NCBI GenBank assembly: GCA_002685455.1
Contig: NYXF01000108.1
Coordinates: 1-9,535, forward strand
Source of the DNA: Porticoccus sp.
Lineage (GTDB): Bacteria; Pseudomonadota; Gammaproteobacteria; Pseudomonadales; Porticoccaceae
DNA: 9,535 bases
Reading direction: 5' to 3'
Below, piece after piece: positions 1 through 6,542 of the stretch. The translations under genes and the position numbers were made by a program. The stretch's first letter is position 1; each line of letters begins with the position of its first letter. The notes beneath the pieces were generated by a model. It was not told the origin of the DNA and did no database searches. It saw only the letters and a list, made by a program, of their open reading frames with translations.

Positions 1-1
1 A

Positions 2-931
2 GAAAATGGCAGAGTAAGTGCAGATGATAAAGTTCCTGTGAGTGTAAAGGCATGGAAGATGGGCGGGTCCAGAATGTTTATCCAGGAAGGTACGAAAGTC
101 TCTTTGTCAGATTTACTAGAAGGGGTAATCGTTTCGTCTGGTAATGACGCCTCTGTTGCCCTTGCTGAATATATTGCTGGAAGTGAGAGCGCTTTCGCTG
201 ATATCATGAATCAGCAAGCATCTCTGATGGGGATGACTGGAACATACTATAGCAATTCGACTGGCTGGCCTGATGACGACCATGTGACTACTGCAAGAGA
301 CTTAGCTTTTTTATCCCGCGCGCTGATTAATGAGTATCCTTTGCAATATAGCATATATGCTAATAAATACTTTAAATTTAATGGTATTGATCAAACTAAC
401 CGGAATTCACTACTCTGGCGTGACAGCTCAGTTGATGGTTTAAAAACAGGTCATACAGAAGAAGCCGGTTATTGTCTTGTCGCATCTGCCTCTCGAAAGG
501 GTATGAGGTTAATATCTGTAGTCATGGGTGCAAAATCTAAAGCATCCAGAGCACAAGAGTCTCAAAAGCTTTTGGCTTATGGATTTAGGTACTATGAAAC
601 AAATAAAATTCACTCCGCTGGTGATGTTGTAAAAGAGGGTTCTACAGTTTGGTACGGCGTGGTAGATAAAATAAATTTAATTACACCAAAAGATATCTAT
701 GTGACGATACCCCAGGGCTCAAAAGAGGAACTTAAGTCCAATATTATTTTAAGCAGTGCCATCGAAGCTCCTATAACAGAAACCCAAGAACTTGGTAGAA
801 TGTCTGTTGCCTTAGATGATGAGATACTTATAGATTTCCCTATATTTGCTGAGAATGATGTAGATGAGGCAGGTGTGCTTGAAAGATTGTGGGACTCACT
901 TCAAATGATGTTTAACGGTATGATGGAGTAA
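2..931 (+). CDS. dacA: D-alanyl-D-alanine carboxypeptidase (PBP5/6 type), 3' part
   Basis: This enzyme removes the terminal D-alanine from peptidoglycan pentapeptides at the periplasmic face of the inner membrane. The frame is open to the left edge, so the true start, signal peptide and SxxK nucleophile motif lie outside the window; an internal GTG at 38 is not the start. Visible are the second active-site motif SGN (137-145) and the third motif KTG (443-451, context DGLKTG). Family blocks around them include GGSRMFIQEG, NRNSLLWRDS and MRLISVVMGAKS. A beta-rich C-terminal domain follows. The end (VLERLWDSLQMMF) looks like the amphipathic helix that anchors PBP5 to the membrane. The stop overlaps the ybeD start as TAATG, implying cotranscription and translational coupling. 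dacA rather than dacC is chosen from the ybeD-lipB-lipA context; the paralogs are hard to separate. Confidence 0.95.
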   Translation, partial: ENGRVSADDKVPVSVKAWKMGGSRMFIQEGTKVSLSDLLEGVIVSSGNDASVALAEYIAGSESAFADIMNQQASLMGMTGTYYSNSTGWPDDDHVTTARDLAFLSRALINEYPLQYSIYANKYFKFNGIDQTNRNSLLWRDSSVDGLKTGHTEEAGYCLVASASRKGMRLISVVMGAKSKASRAQESQKLLAYGFRYYETNKIHSAGDVVKEGSTVWYGVVDKINLITPKDIYVTIPQGSKEELKSNIILSSAIEAPITETQELGRMSVALDDEILIDFPIFAENDVDEAGVLERLWDSLQMMFNGMME

Positions 932-1251
932 TGGATTATCAGAAAAACTCTTGGCTAACGTCTTTGGACAATCGAAGAATAGACGATACCAAAAAAATAC
1001 CAAAAATTGAATACCCCTGTGAGTATCCCATAAAGGTAATTGGTAAATCTGGACCTGATTTATATGCGCTAATAATAAGAGTTATGGAAGCCTACTCACC
1101 CGGTTTTGAGCGTTCGAAAATCAAGATTAAAAATAGCAAAAATGGAACTTTTCAGGCTATAACTGTAGTTATAATTGCAACTGGCCCTGACCAAATTCAG
1201 TCTTTGTTTGGCGATTTAAAAATTAATCCTTTAGTTAAAATAGTTTTATAG
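931..1251 (+). CDS. ybeD: YbeD family protein (DUF493/UPF0250)
   Basis: This is a small conserved protein of unresolved function with a ferredoxin-like (ACT-like) fold in known relatives. Its 106 residues are slightly longer than the ~87 of E. coli YbeD; the extra ~20 polar residues are at the N-terminus. The family signature begins near residue 27 (YPCEYPIKVIGKSG), continues with the helix LYALIIRVMEAYSPGF, and ends in the strand PLVKIVL, matching the E. coli end DIVRMVL. The ATG at 931 shares its A with the dacA stop. A GGAG at 925-928 is too close for a normal ribosome site, so coupling to dacA translation is likely. The position between dacA and lipB is the standard one. A role linked to lipoate metabolism is only guilt by association. 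Confidence 0.93.
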   Translation: MDYQKNSWLTSLDNRRIDDTKKIPKIEYPCEYPIKVIGKSGPDLYALIIRVMEAYSPGFERSKIKIKNSKNGTFQAITVVIIATGPDQIQSLFGDLKINPLVKIVL

Positions 1252-1255
1252 GTGA
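1250..1255 (+). promoter_or_regulatory. Ribosome binding site of lipB
   Basis: AGGTGA lies 6 bases before the lipB ATG at 1262 and overlaps the ybeD stop codon (TAG, 1249-1251). It is a near-ideal Shine-Dalgarno match and fixes the lipB start. Confidence 0.7.
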
Positions 1256-1261
1256 TTACTT

Positions 1262-1942
1262 ATGCCTCATCAACCTATTCCGAGTTTAATTGTTCGGCAT
1301 CTTGGCTGTTTGAAGTATGCAGATACCTTTGAGCATATGAAGTTGTTTACATCTAAAAGACAAAAAATCACATCAGATGAGATTTGGTTTTTGGAACATT
1401 TTCCGGTATTTACCCAAGGACAAGCCGGCGATAAGAGCTATATAATACAGCCTGGAGAAATTCCTGTATTGCAAAGTGATAGAGGTGGCCATGTAACATA
1501 TCATGGACCTGGACAAATTACAGGATATGTCCTTGTTGACATTGAGCGTCTTGGGATTGGAGTCAAAGAGCTTATAAGTGTTATTGAGAAATCAATAGTA
1601 GCTACTCTGGCGCACTGGGGAATAATTGGTCAGACTAGTGTTAAATCTCCTGGAGTTTTTATTGGTGATGTAAAAAAAAATTTTGTTGGAGCTAAAAAAA
1701 TTTCTTCTTTAGGGTTGAGGATACGTCGCGGTTGTAGTTACCATGGATTTAATTTGAATGTGAATATGGATCTTGAGCCTTGGTCAAGAATTAACCCCTG
1801 TGGTTTGAATATAGAGATGACACAAATAGTTGATATATCCAAAAGAAATGTTTCTTTAGTAGAAACTTCTAATTATTTAGCAGATATTCTCGCAAAGAAC
1901 TTGGGATATAATGATTACAGGATTGAAACCAATTTAGATTAG
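1262..1942 (+). CDS. lipB: Lipoyl(octanoyl) transferase LipB
   Basis: LipB transfers the octanoyl group from octanoyl-ACP to a lysine of lipoyl domains (pyruvate and 2-oxoglutarate dehydrogenases, glycine cleavage H protein), the first step of lipoate synthesis in the cytoplasm. The 226 residues contain the family blocks EHFPVFTQGQAG (45-56), DRGGHVTYHGPGQ (73-85), LGLRIRRGCSYHGFNLNVNMD (from 150) and RINPCG (176-181). Catalytic Cys180 and Lys146 are 34 residues apart, the same spacing as Cys169 and Lys135 of the E. coli enzyme. Unusually, eight extra residues (about 133-140) sit just before the lysine segment and look like a tandem near-copy of it (see the repeat at 1658-1705). The start is fixed by AGGTGA at 1250-1255. 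It is 10 bases after ybeD and in operon with it. Confidence 0.97.
   Translation: MPHQPIPSLIVRHLGCLKYADTFEHMKLFTSKRQKITSDEIWFLEHFPVFTQGQAGDKSYIIQPGEIPVLQSDRGGHVTYHGPGQITGYVLVDIERLGIGVKELISVIEKSIVATLAHWGIIGQTSVKSPGVFIGDVKKNFVGAKKISSLGLRIRRGCSYHGFNLNVNMDLEPWSRINPCGLNIEMTQIVDISKRNVSLVETSNYLADILAKNLGYNDYRIETNLD
1658..1705 (+). repeat. 24-base imperfect tandem duplication inside lipB
   Basis: Two adjacent in-frame 24-base units (1658-1681 and 1682-1705) encode FIGDVKKN and FVGAKKIS. Both have the pattern TTT-rTT-GGn followed by an A-run. The second aligns with the E. coli LipB segment around the catalytic lysine (YVGEKKICS), so the first appears to be the added copy. The long A-runs could have helped replication slippage. 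The units have diverged, so the event, if real, is not recent. Confidence 0.5.
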
Positions 1943-1968
1943 ATTAACAATTTAGAGTAACGATCTCA

Positions 1969-1996
1969 CTGAGACAAAATAAAACTTCAATAAAAT
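1969..1996 (+). promoter_or_regulatory. Possible sigma70-type promoter of lipA
   Basis: In the 80-base gap between lipB and lipA, CTGAGA (1969-1974, 4 of 6 to consensus) and TAAAAT (1991-1996, 5 of 6) are 16 bases apart, which would give a leader of about 20 bases before the lipA ATG. AT-rich DNA produces such matches by chance, so this is weak. It would let lipA be expressed apart from dacA-ybeD-lipB. Confidence 0.25.
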
Positions 1997-2022
1997 ACTA
2001 CCCAATATTTGAGTACTAATCT

Positions 2023-3003
2023 ATGACAGACCTTAATATGACTCCGCCTCAGCGTACAAGGCGAATAAAGAAAGGCGAAAAACTTCGAAGTGCAGAAAAA
2101 GTTGAACGCATACCCGTAAAGGTCATCCCAAGCGAAACGTTTTTACGTAAGCCAGAATGGATGAGGATTCGAGTATCTTCCTCATCAAAAGTACAAGAAA
2201 TAAAAAATATTCTTCGAAAAAATAAACTAGCAACTGTATGCGAGGAAGCTGCATGTCCCAATCTCAGTGAGTGTTTTGGCAATGGTACCGCAACTTTTAT
2301 GATTATGGGCGAAATCTGTACACGACGCTGCCCTTTTTGTGATGTAGGCCATGGTAAACCAAATAATCTTGATTTAGATGAGCCAAAAAGCTTAGCTCAA
2401 GCTATTCATGAAATGAAATTAAGATATGTCGTCATTACGTCTGTAGATCGTGATGATTTAAGAGATGGAGGCGCCCAGCATTTTGCAAATTGTATTCAGG
2501 AAGCAAAGAAATTGAGCCCTAATTTAGAGGTAGAGATATTGGTTCCTGATTTTCGTGGAAGAATGCAAATTGCATTAGAGATTCTTACGTCATCACCCCC
2601 AGACGTTTTTAATCATAATATGGAGACTGTATCGCGGCTTTATCGTGAGGCAAGACCAGGTGCTAATTACGAATGGTCTCTTAAACTTTTGCGTGACTAT
2701 AAATATTTTAATCCTAATGTGCTCACAAAATCAGGCTTAATGGTTGGTTTAGGTGAAACAAAAAAAGAGTTAATGAGTACACTTGATGATTTAAAGGCTA
2801 ATAATATCGATATGGTAACGATTGGCCAATATCTTCAGCCTTCAAAAAATCATCTTCCTGTAGATCGTTTTGTCCACCCAGACGAGTTTGATGAGTATAA
2901 AGAATATGGATATCGCATTGGATTTACACATATAGCCTCTGGACCGTTGGTCCGATCATCTTACCATGCTGACAAACAAGCAAGAGGTGAAGAAATAAAC
3001 TGA
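2023..3003 (+). CDS. lipA: Lipoyl synthase LipA (radical SAM)
   Basis: LipA inserts two sulfur atoms at C6 and C8 of protein-bound octanoyl chains to make lipoyl cofactor, sacrificing its auxiliary iron-sulfur cluster. The 326 residues match the E. coli length (321). Visible are the auxiliary cluster cysteines C73, C78 and C84 ([12 protein letters not shown]), the radical SAM cysteines C99, C103 and C106 (CTRRCPFC), [12 protein letters not shown], and the C-terminal RSSYHAD motif (311-317), which supplies the serine ligand of the auxiliary cluster. All key residues are present. The ATG at 2023 has no clear Shine-Dalgarno; another Met codon lies at 2038, but the upstream one gives an N-terminus of family length. 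It acts directly after LipB in the pathway. Confidence 0.98.
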   Translation: MTDLNMTPPQRTRRIKKGEKLRSAEKVERIPVKVIPSETFLRKPEWMRIRVSSSSKVQEIKNILRKNKLATVCEEAACPNLSECFGNGTATFMIMGEICTRRCPFCDVGHGKPNNLDLDEPKSLAQAIHEMKLRYVVITSVDRDDLRDGGAQHFANCIQEAKKLSPNLEVEILVPDFRGRMQIALEILTSSPPDVFNHNMETVSRLYREARPGANYEWSLKLLRDYKYFNPNVLTKSGLMVGLGETKKELMSTLDDLKANNIDMVTIGQYLQPSKNHLPVDRFVHPDEFDEYKEYGYRIGFTHIASGPLVRSSYHADKQARGEEIN

Positions 3004-3045
3004 TTAATGGCTGTTGATAAATTCATAGTTATATAGGACCAATTG

Positions 3046-3840
3046 ATGCCAAAAAAAAATCTTTTGGATATATTAAATACAACAGTTTATCGTGATGATA
3101 AAAAAGTCTTCGATAGATTTTCATTAACTATAAAAAATGGAGAAAGCGCAGCTATTATCGGCCCAAATGGGGCAGGTAAAAGTTCTCTGCTTAAACTTCT
3201 TTCAAGAGAAATATATCCAGTTGTAGGAAAGAATTCTTTTGTAAAAATTTTGGATTTAGAACTCCCAACTTTATGGGATCTAAGAAAAAAAATCGGGTTT
3301 ATATCTGCTGATCTTCAAACAGAATTTGTTCCAGACATAAGCGGATTGGGGGTTATAATCTCAGGTTTATATAATTCGATTGGCTTATTCCACCATCAGG
3401 ATATAAGCGATAAAGATCTTGAGCGCGGAAAAAAAATATTAGAATATTTAGGTATCATGCAATTAAAAAATCGACGCTTCCGACAAATGTCTACCGGGCA
3501 GCAACGTATTTGTCTTTTGGGGCGAGCTTTAATTCATGATCCTGACCATTTGATCTTGGATGAGCCAACAAGTGGTTTGGATATAAGGTCCAGCCATCAG
3601 TATTTAAAAATTATTAGAGAATTACTTTGCGATGGAAAAACCATTTTATTAGCTACCCATCATATTGATGAAATACCCCCAGAAATTAAGCGGGTAATTT
3701 TGATGAAAGATGGAAAAATTTTTGGTGACGGAAAAAAGGAAATTCTACTTAAAGAAAAAAAAATGTCAGAACTATTTAATATACAATTAAGAGTTTTATG
3801 TTCGAATGGTTTTTATCAGGTTTACCCGGCAGAGATCTAG
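3046..3840 (+). CDS. Orphan ABC-type ATPase, ModF/PhrA-like (COG1119 type)
   Basis: This is a single ABC nucleotide-binding domain with no membrane or substrate-binding partner gene in the window. Numbered from the ATG at 3046, it has Walker A GPNGAGKSS (39-47), a Q-loop near Q91, a non-canonical signature MSTGQ (148-152) in place of LSGGQ, Walker B LILDEP (169-174) and the switch histidine in ATHH (205). The sequence after it (IDEIPPEIKRVILMKDGKI) is typical of the ModF/PhrA-like soluble ATPases. The start is ATG 3046, served by AGGA at 3035-3038; a TTG three bases earlier is less well spaced. It follows lipA by 42 bases and may be cotranscribed. Substrate and role cannot be told from sequence; importer ATPase and a non-transport function both remain open. 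Confidence 0.88.
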   Translation: MPKKNLLDILNTTVYRDDKKVFDRFSLTIKNGESAAIIGPNGAGKSSLLKLLSREIYPVVGKNSFVKILDLELPTLWDLRKKIGFISADLQTEFVPDISGLGVIISGLYNSIGLFHHQDISDKDLERGKKILEYLGIMQLKNRRFRQMSTGQQRICLLGRALIHDPDHLILDEPTSGLDIRSSHQYLKIIRELLCDGKTILLATHHIDEIPPEIKRVILMKDGKIFGDGKKEILLKEKKMSELFNIQLRVLCSNGFYQVYPAEI

Positions 3841-3857
3841 TGAAGGTCTGTTAGATT

Positions 3858-3885
3858 TTGTAGTGATGACATTAAAAGCTATTAT
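3858..3885 (+). promoter_or_regulatory. Possible promoter of the slyD-like gene
   Basis: TTGTAG (3858-3863, 4 of 6 to the -35 consensus) and TATTAT (3880-3885, 5 of 6 to the -10 consensus) are separated by 16 bases in the 72-base gap after the ABC gene. They are placed suitably for a short leader before the ATG at 3913. Weak evidence in AT-rich DNA. Confidence 0.28.
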
Positions 3886-3912
3886 AAAAAGATAAATTAG
3901 GAAAAGTTAGAT

Positions 3913-4389
3913 ATGAAAATCGCAAAAGATAGTGTTGTGGCTTTCCATCATAAAATGACAGATGAAAAGGGTGAGATTGTTGAAAGCTCAATTGGAAAAG
4001 AGCCAAGTATTTTTTTGTATGGACATAAAAATATGATTGAAACCCTAGAACATTCTATGTCCGGAAAAGAAACTGGTGACAAGTATAGTATTACACTTCA
4101 GCCTGATATGGCTTATGGGCGATTAAACTTAAAAAATAGATTGAGGGTTTCAAGAAAGAGTATTGGCAAAGAGGGCAACCTGGAACCAGGTATGGTGGTT
4201 CCCTTAAAGACAGTTGAGGGTACCCGTCCAGTAACTGTTGCAAAAGTTGGTAAATTTAATGTAGATATTGATTTCAATCACCCCTTAGCAGGAAAAACCC
4301 TAACTTTTGATATAGAGATAATAGAAGTACGCGAAGCAACATTTGAGGAGCTTAAGCAAGGAAAACCTCTGCCCGAAATCACTCACTAA
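3913..4389 (+). CDS. slyD: FKBP-type peptidyl-prolyl cis-trans isomerase, SlyD-like
   Basis: This is a cytoplasmic prolyl isomerase and chaperone. The N-terminus (MKIAKDSVVAFHHKMTDEKG) aligns with SlyD (MKVAKDLVVSLAYQVRTEDG). The first FKBP half includes GxxxMIETLEHSMSGKETGDK (37-57) and AYG (67-69). Then comes the inserted chaperone (IF) domain, roughly 70-123. The second FKBP half carries the family block NHPLAGKTLTFDIEIIEVREA (122-142). The protein ends at 158 residues and lacks the His/Cys-rich metal-binding tail that E. coli SlyD uses for nickel delivery, so an isomerase/chaperone role is favoured over metal handling. FkpB (SlpA) is the main alternative, but the N-terminus and IF domain fit SlyD better. 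TTAGGA at 3897-3902 precedes the ATG. It converges on the porin gene with an 11-base gap. Confidence 0.9.
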   Translation: MKIAKDSVVAFHHKMTDEKGEIVESSIGKEPSIFLYGHKNMIETLEHSMSGKETGDKYSITLQPDMAYGRLNLKNRLRVSRKSIGKEGNLEPGMVVPLKTVEGTRPVTVAKVGKFNVDIDFNHPLAGKTLTFDIEIIEVREATFEELKQGKPLPEITH

Positions 4390-4400
4390 CCTGAATATAT

Positions 4401-5591
4401 TTAGTAGAATTGTAATTGGAGCCCAAGTGTTAAAGTCCCTTTCCTTTTTCCTGCATAGCCACTAGCATTAGCATCACCATGTGTATAGTTTAAATTTACA
4501 TTTGCCTTGCTTCCAATTATTACATAGTTAGTGCCCCACTCCGATATCTCACTGTTTTTTGCATCAACAGGGCTATTTTTTGTATAGCGAAAATATGGTT
4601 GAATTTTTCCTACACCAATAATCTTAGGGATCAGATAGCCTGCAGTCATATAAAATGTTTCTCCATCAAAAAGACAAAAACATTTTTCAATTGTATCTTG
4701 CGGCCTCCTTACAAAAGTAAAGTCAGATTCTATTTCTTTGTAACCGGCTTCAAAATTTACTACGCTTCCATTCAAAATAACTCTTTCAGAAAAAATATCA
4801 AAAGCATATCCTGAAAAGTCACCCGATTCAGACTTACTTCCAGTTCCGTCATTCTGTGATTGTAGGGTAACGGCTGCTGTTAAAATATCACCTTGTGATC
4901 CATGATAGGTTCCACTCGTATAATAATGTCCAGGTTGAGGTTCTATGTTCAGAAAGTTGTAGGCTAGGCGCCCAGCGTATAAAAAATGATTGGCAGTATT
5001 ACCATAATCATTTTCTAATCCCTCAAATATACCAAGCAAATATTGAAACCTTTCTTTTGTGCCCCAAAATACTGCTCCTTCACTCCGTCCAAGTTGTCCA
5101 GCAGGACCATCATAATCAGCTGAAAATAAAGGTTGACGATATTGGTTCCAGGTCAGACCAGAATATGGTCCGTTTAAACCGGGCCGATCAGACGGCACAA
5201 GAGTTCTACCTAACCACAGATTCGCATAACTATTGAATTCAAATTTCAAAAGAGCATCTATAGTCATCATAGAGTCTCCTTCATACTTCTCTGTATTAAT
5301 ATTAAATTTCAAATAATCATTAAGTTGACCAGATATATATAAACGCATGCTATTAATTGTAAATTCTGAACTATCATCAGAATCACTATTTCGAGAAGCC
5401 GTTTGGAGCCGTAGGCCTCCCCCTACTGATAACCATGCTTTGTCATTGGCCTTCAGCACAAGTCCATTTAAAGGTATACTAGCGAAAGTTACTGAGGGTA
5501 TAGAAAGAAAAAAAAGAATAAAAAAAGATGAAAAAAATAGTTTTATTGAGATTATTAATGGAGACTTTAACTCGGTCTTAAATAACCACAT
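4401..5591 (-). CDS. Outer-membrane porin, phosphate-selective O/P-like
   Basis: This is a predicted beta-barrel channel of the outer membrane. The N-terminus is a long signal peptide: positive n-region (K5, K9, K17), hydrophobic core about 18-33, and likely cleavage after TFA37. The mature part is rich in alternating aromatic and polar strands (MRLYISGQL, LKFNINTEKY, ANLWLGRT, YFRYTKN, TLTLGLQLQFY) and ends in FY, the aromatic C-terminus expected for BAM-dependent insertion. The 396-residue length suits a 16-strand porin. The motif run from LWLGRTLVPSDRPGLNG to LTWNQYRQPLF recalls the porin O/P family. C304 and C306 (CFC) sit in a probable external loop, which is unusual for a porin. The ATG has only a distant GAAGG on its 5' side. 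Substrate is unknown, and phosphate should not be assumed. It lies 42 bases downstream of ogt on the same strand. Confidence 0.85.
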   Translation of the reverse strand: MWLFKTELKSPLIISIKLFFSSFFILFFLSIPSVTFASIPLNGLVLKANDKAWLSVGGGLRLQTASRNSDSDDSSEFTINSMRLYISGQLNDYLKFNINTEKYEGDSMMTIDALLKFEFNSYANLWLGRTLVPSDRPGLNGPYSGLTWNQYRQPLFSADYDGPAGQLGRSEGAVFWGTKERFQYLLGIFEGLENDYGNTANHFLYAGRLAYNFLNIEPQPGHYYTSGTYHGSQGDILTAAVTLQSQNDGTGSKSESGDFSGYAFDIFSERVILNGSVVNFEAGYKEIESDFTFVRRPQDTIEKCFCLFDGETFYMTAGYLIPKIIGVGKIQPYFRYTKNSPVDAKNSEISEWGTNYVIIGSKANVNLNYTHGDANASGYAGKRKGTLTLGLQLQFY

Positions 5592-5633
5592 TAATTAGGC
5601 TGCCTTCAAATTTTTTATATAAGATAAATCAAA

Positions 5634-6110
5634 TTATAGCATATCTTCTGTCTGATATTTTTTTATACGAGCTTCATGATCAATCAGCCAAAATTTCTTT
5701 CTTAATCCACCTGAATAATTTATTGATTTGCCATCTTTCCTAATAATTCGATGGCAAGGGATAATTATGTTAATAGGGTTTTTATTAAGAGCGTTGCCAA
5801 CAGCACGTGCACCCTTTGGAGTTCTTACTAAATTTGCTATATCTGCATAGGTAGCACATAAACCAAAATCAATATTCTGAATTTCATTCCATATTAAGGT
5901 TTGAAAGCTAGTTCCTTGAGTATTTAACGGTAATGTAAACTCTGTACGTTTCCCAGAAAAATATTCAATCAGCTGCTTTTTACATTCAAGGACTAGTGAG
6001 TTTGAGAGAGCACACCGTTTATTTTTACCAAACAAAACTTTTACTATTTCACATTTTGTGCCTTGTATTTCAATTACTCCAAGGGGTGAGTCTAAAAAAT
6101 CAGTATACAT
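5634..6110 (-). CDS. ogt: Methylated-DNA--protein-cysteine methyltransferase
   Basis: This is a suicide repair protein that moves alkyl groups from O6-alkylguanine (and O4-alkylthymine) in DNA to its own cysteine. Numbered from the ATG at 6110, it has the GTSFQ block (66-70), the arginine finger in GARAVGNA (R102), N111, the active site PCHR with C119 and H120, and YSGGLRKKFWLIDHE ending in E146. N111, C119, H120 and E146 have the same spacing as Asn137, Cys145, His146 and Glu172 of human MGMT, so it should be active. The open frame continues to a TTG at 6143 (11 more residues), but the ATG gives the usual beginning MYTDFLDSPLG; neither start has a good Shine-Dalgarno. No AraC-type Ada regulatory domain is fused. 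It sits downstream of the small 6168-6485 gene in a same-strand run. Confidence 0.94.
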   Translation of the reverse strand: MYTDFLDSPLGVIEIQGTKCEIVKVLFGKNKRCALSNSLVLECKKQLIEYFSGKRTEFTLPLNTQGTSFQTLIWNEIQNIDFGLCATYADIANLVRTPKGARAVGNALNKNPINIIIPCHRIIRKDGKSINYSGGLRKKFWLIDHEARIKKYQTEDML

Positions 6111-6167
6111 ATCTGGGTTGATAGTCAATTTTAGGATCTTCAATAAATTTGGCGGGAGTATTTTGTC

Positions 6168-6485
6168 TTAGGTGCTTGTCCATACTTTTCGAATTGGTTC
6201 ACCAAAATCATCATAGATTATTTTTTCTTTATCAGTGACTTTAGTCGTTTTTTTTGACGTCGATTTTGTTTGCTTTCTTGAGTCAATAGCGGCAATTACC
6301 TCTGTCATCGGAGTGCGATTTACTCTTGGCTCGTTAAATAATGGTGTTTTTAAGCTTGCTTGGGGGCTCTCTCTGCCGGTGACACCTTTATCGATTTTTT
6401 GAATAGTTCCCCCTTGGCAAGTGAATGCATCTATCTGACGTTGGAGTTCATCTCTGAGGTCTGCTTTGGAGGGTATTTTGTTCAA
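6168..6485 (-). CDS. Small conserved hypothetical protein
   Basis: This is a 105-residue soluble, charged protein with no signal peptide or membrane segment. The N-terminal third is a predicted amphipathic helix (KADLRDELQRQIDAFTCQGG, residues 7-26) followed by GTIQKIDKGVTGRE. The middle is low-complexity and Lys/Thr/Ser-rich (70-88), probably disordered. It ends with DDFGEPIRKVW. From memory, gammaproteobacteria have short hypothetical proteins with the same plan (a helix ending in QGG plus a FGEP-R-VW tail), so I believe it is a real gene, but I know of no assigned function. The start is TTG, chosen because GGTGA (6492-6496) lies exactly 6 bases before it and an in-frame TGA lies just upstream. 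A possible promoter precedes it. Its position between the RNase AM gene and ogt gives no firm clue. Confidence 0.75.
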   Translation of the reverse strand: MNKIPSKADLRDELQRQIDAFTCQGGTIQKIDKGVTGRESPQASLKTPLFNEPRVNRTPMTEVIAAIDSRKQTKSTSKKTTKVTDKEKIIYDDFGEPIRKVWTST

Positions 6486-6491
6486 AATTTT

Positions 6492-6496
6492 TCACC
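6492..6496 (-). promoter_or_regulatory. Ribosome binding site fixing a TTG start
   Basis: On the minus strand GGTGA is followed by a 6-base spacer and TTG (6485-6483). The nearest ATG is in another frame, so this site decides the start of the small hypothetical gene. Confidence 0.6.
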
Positions 6497-6511
6497 ATAT
6501 CTGTTATATTT

Positions 6512-6540
6512 ATTTTAACATTTATATTTTTATTCGTCAG
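6512..6540 (-). promoter_or_regulatory. Possible promoter of the small hypothetical gene
   Basis: On the minus strand CTGACG (6540-6535, 4 of 6) and TAAAAT (6517-6512, 5 of 6) have the ideal 17-base spacing, in the 57-base gap after the RNase AM gene. This would give a leader of about 20 bases. It could drive the hypothetical gene, ogt and the porin independently of the upstream gene. The match is modest and the DNA AT-rich. Confidence 0.33.
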
Positions 6541-6542
6541 CA

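Noticed and set aside
2049..2282. Minus-strand open frame inside lipA
   Set aside because: Antisense to the well-conserved N-terminal part of LipA; no family resemblance.
4385..4405. ACTAA/TTAGT dyad between the convergent slyD and porin genes as a bidirectional terminator
   Set aside because: Only five A/T-rich pairs around an 11-base loop and no T-run; too weak to call.
4599..5598. Open frames on the plus strand at 4599-4814, 4895-5236 and 5347-5598
   Set aside because: They lie antisense within the porin gene, whose signal peptide and strand pattern are convincing; none resembles a known family or has a clear ribosome site.
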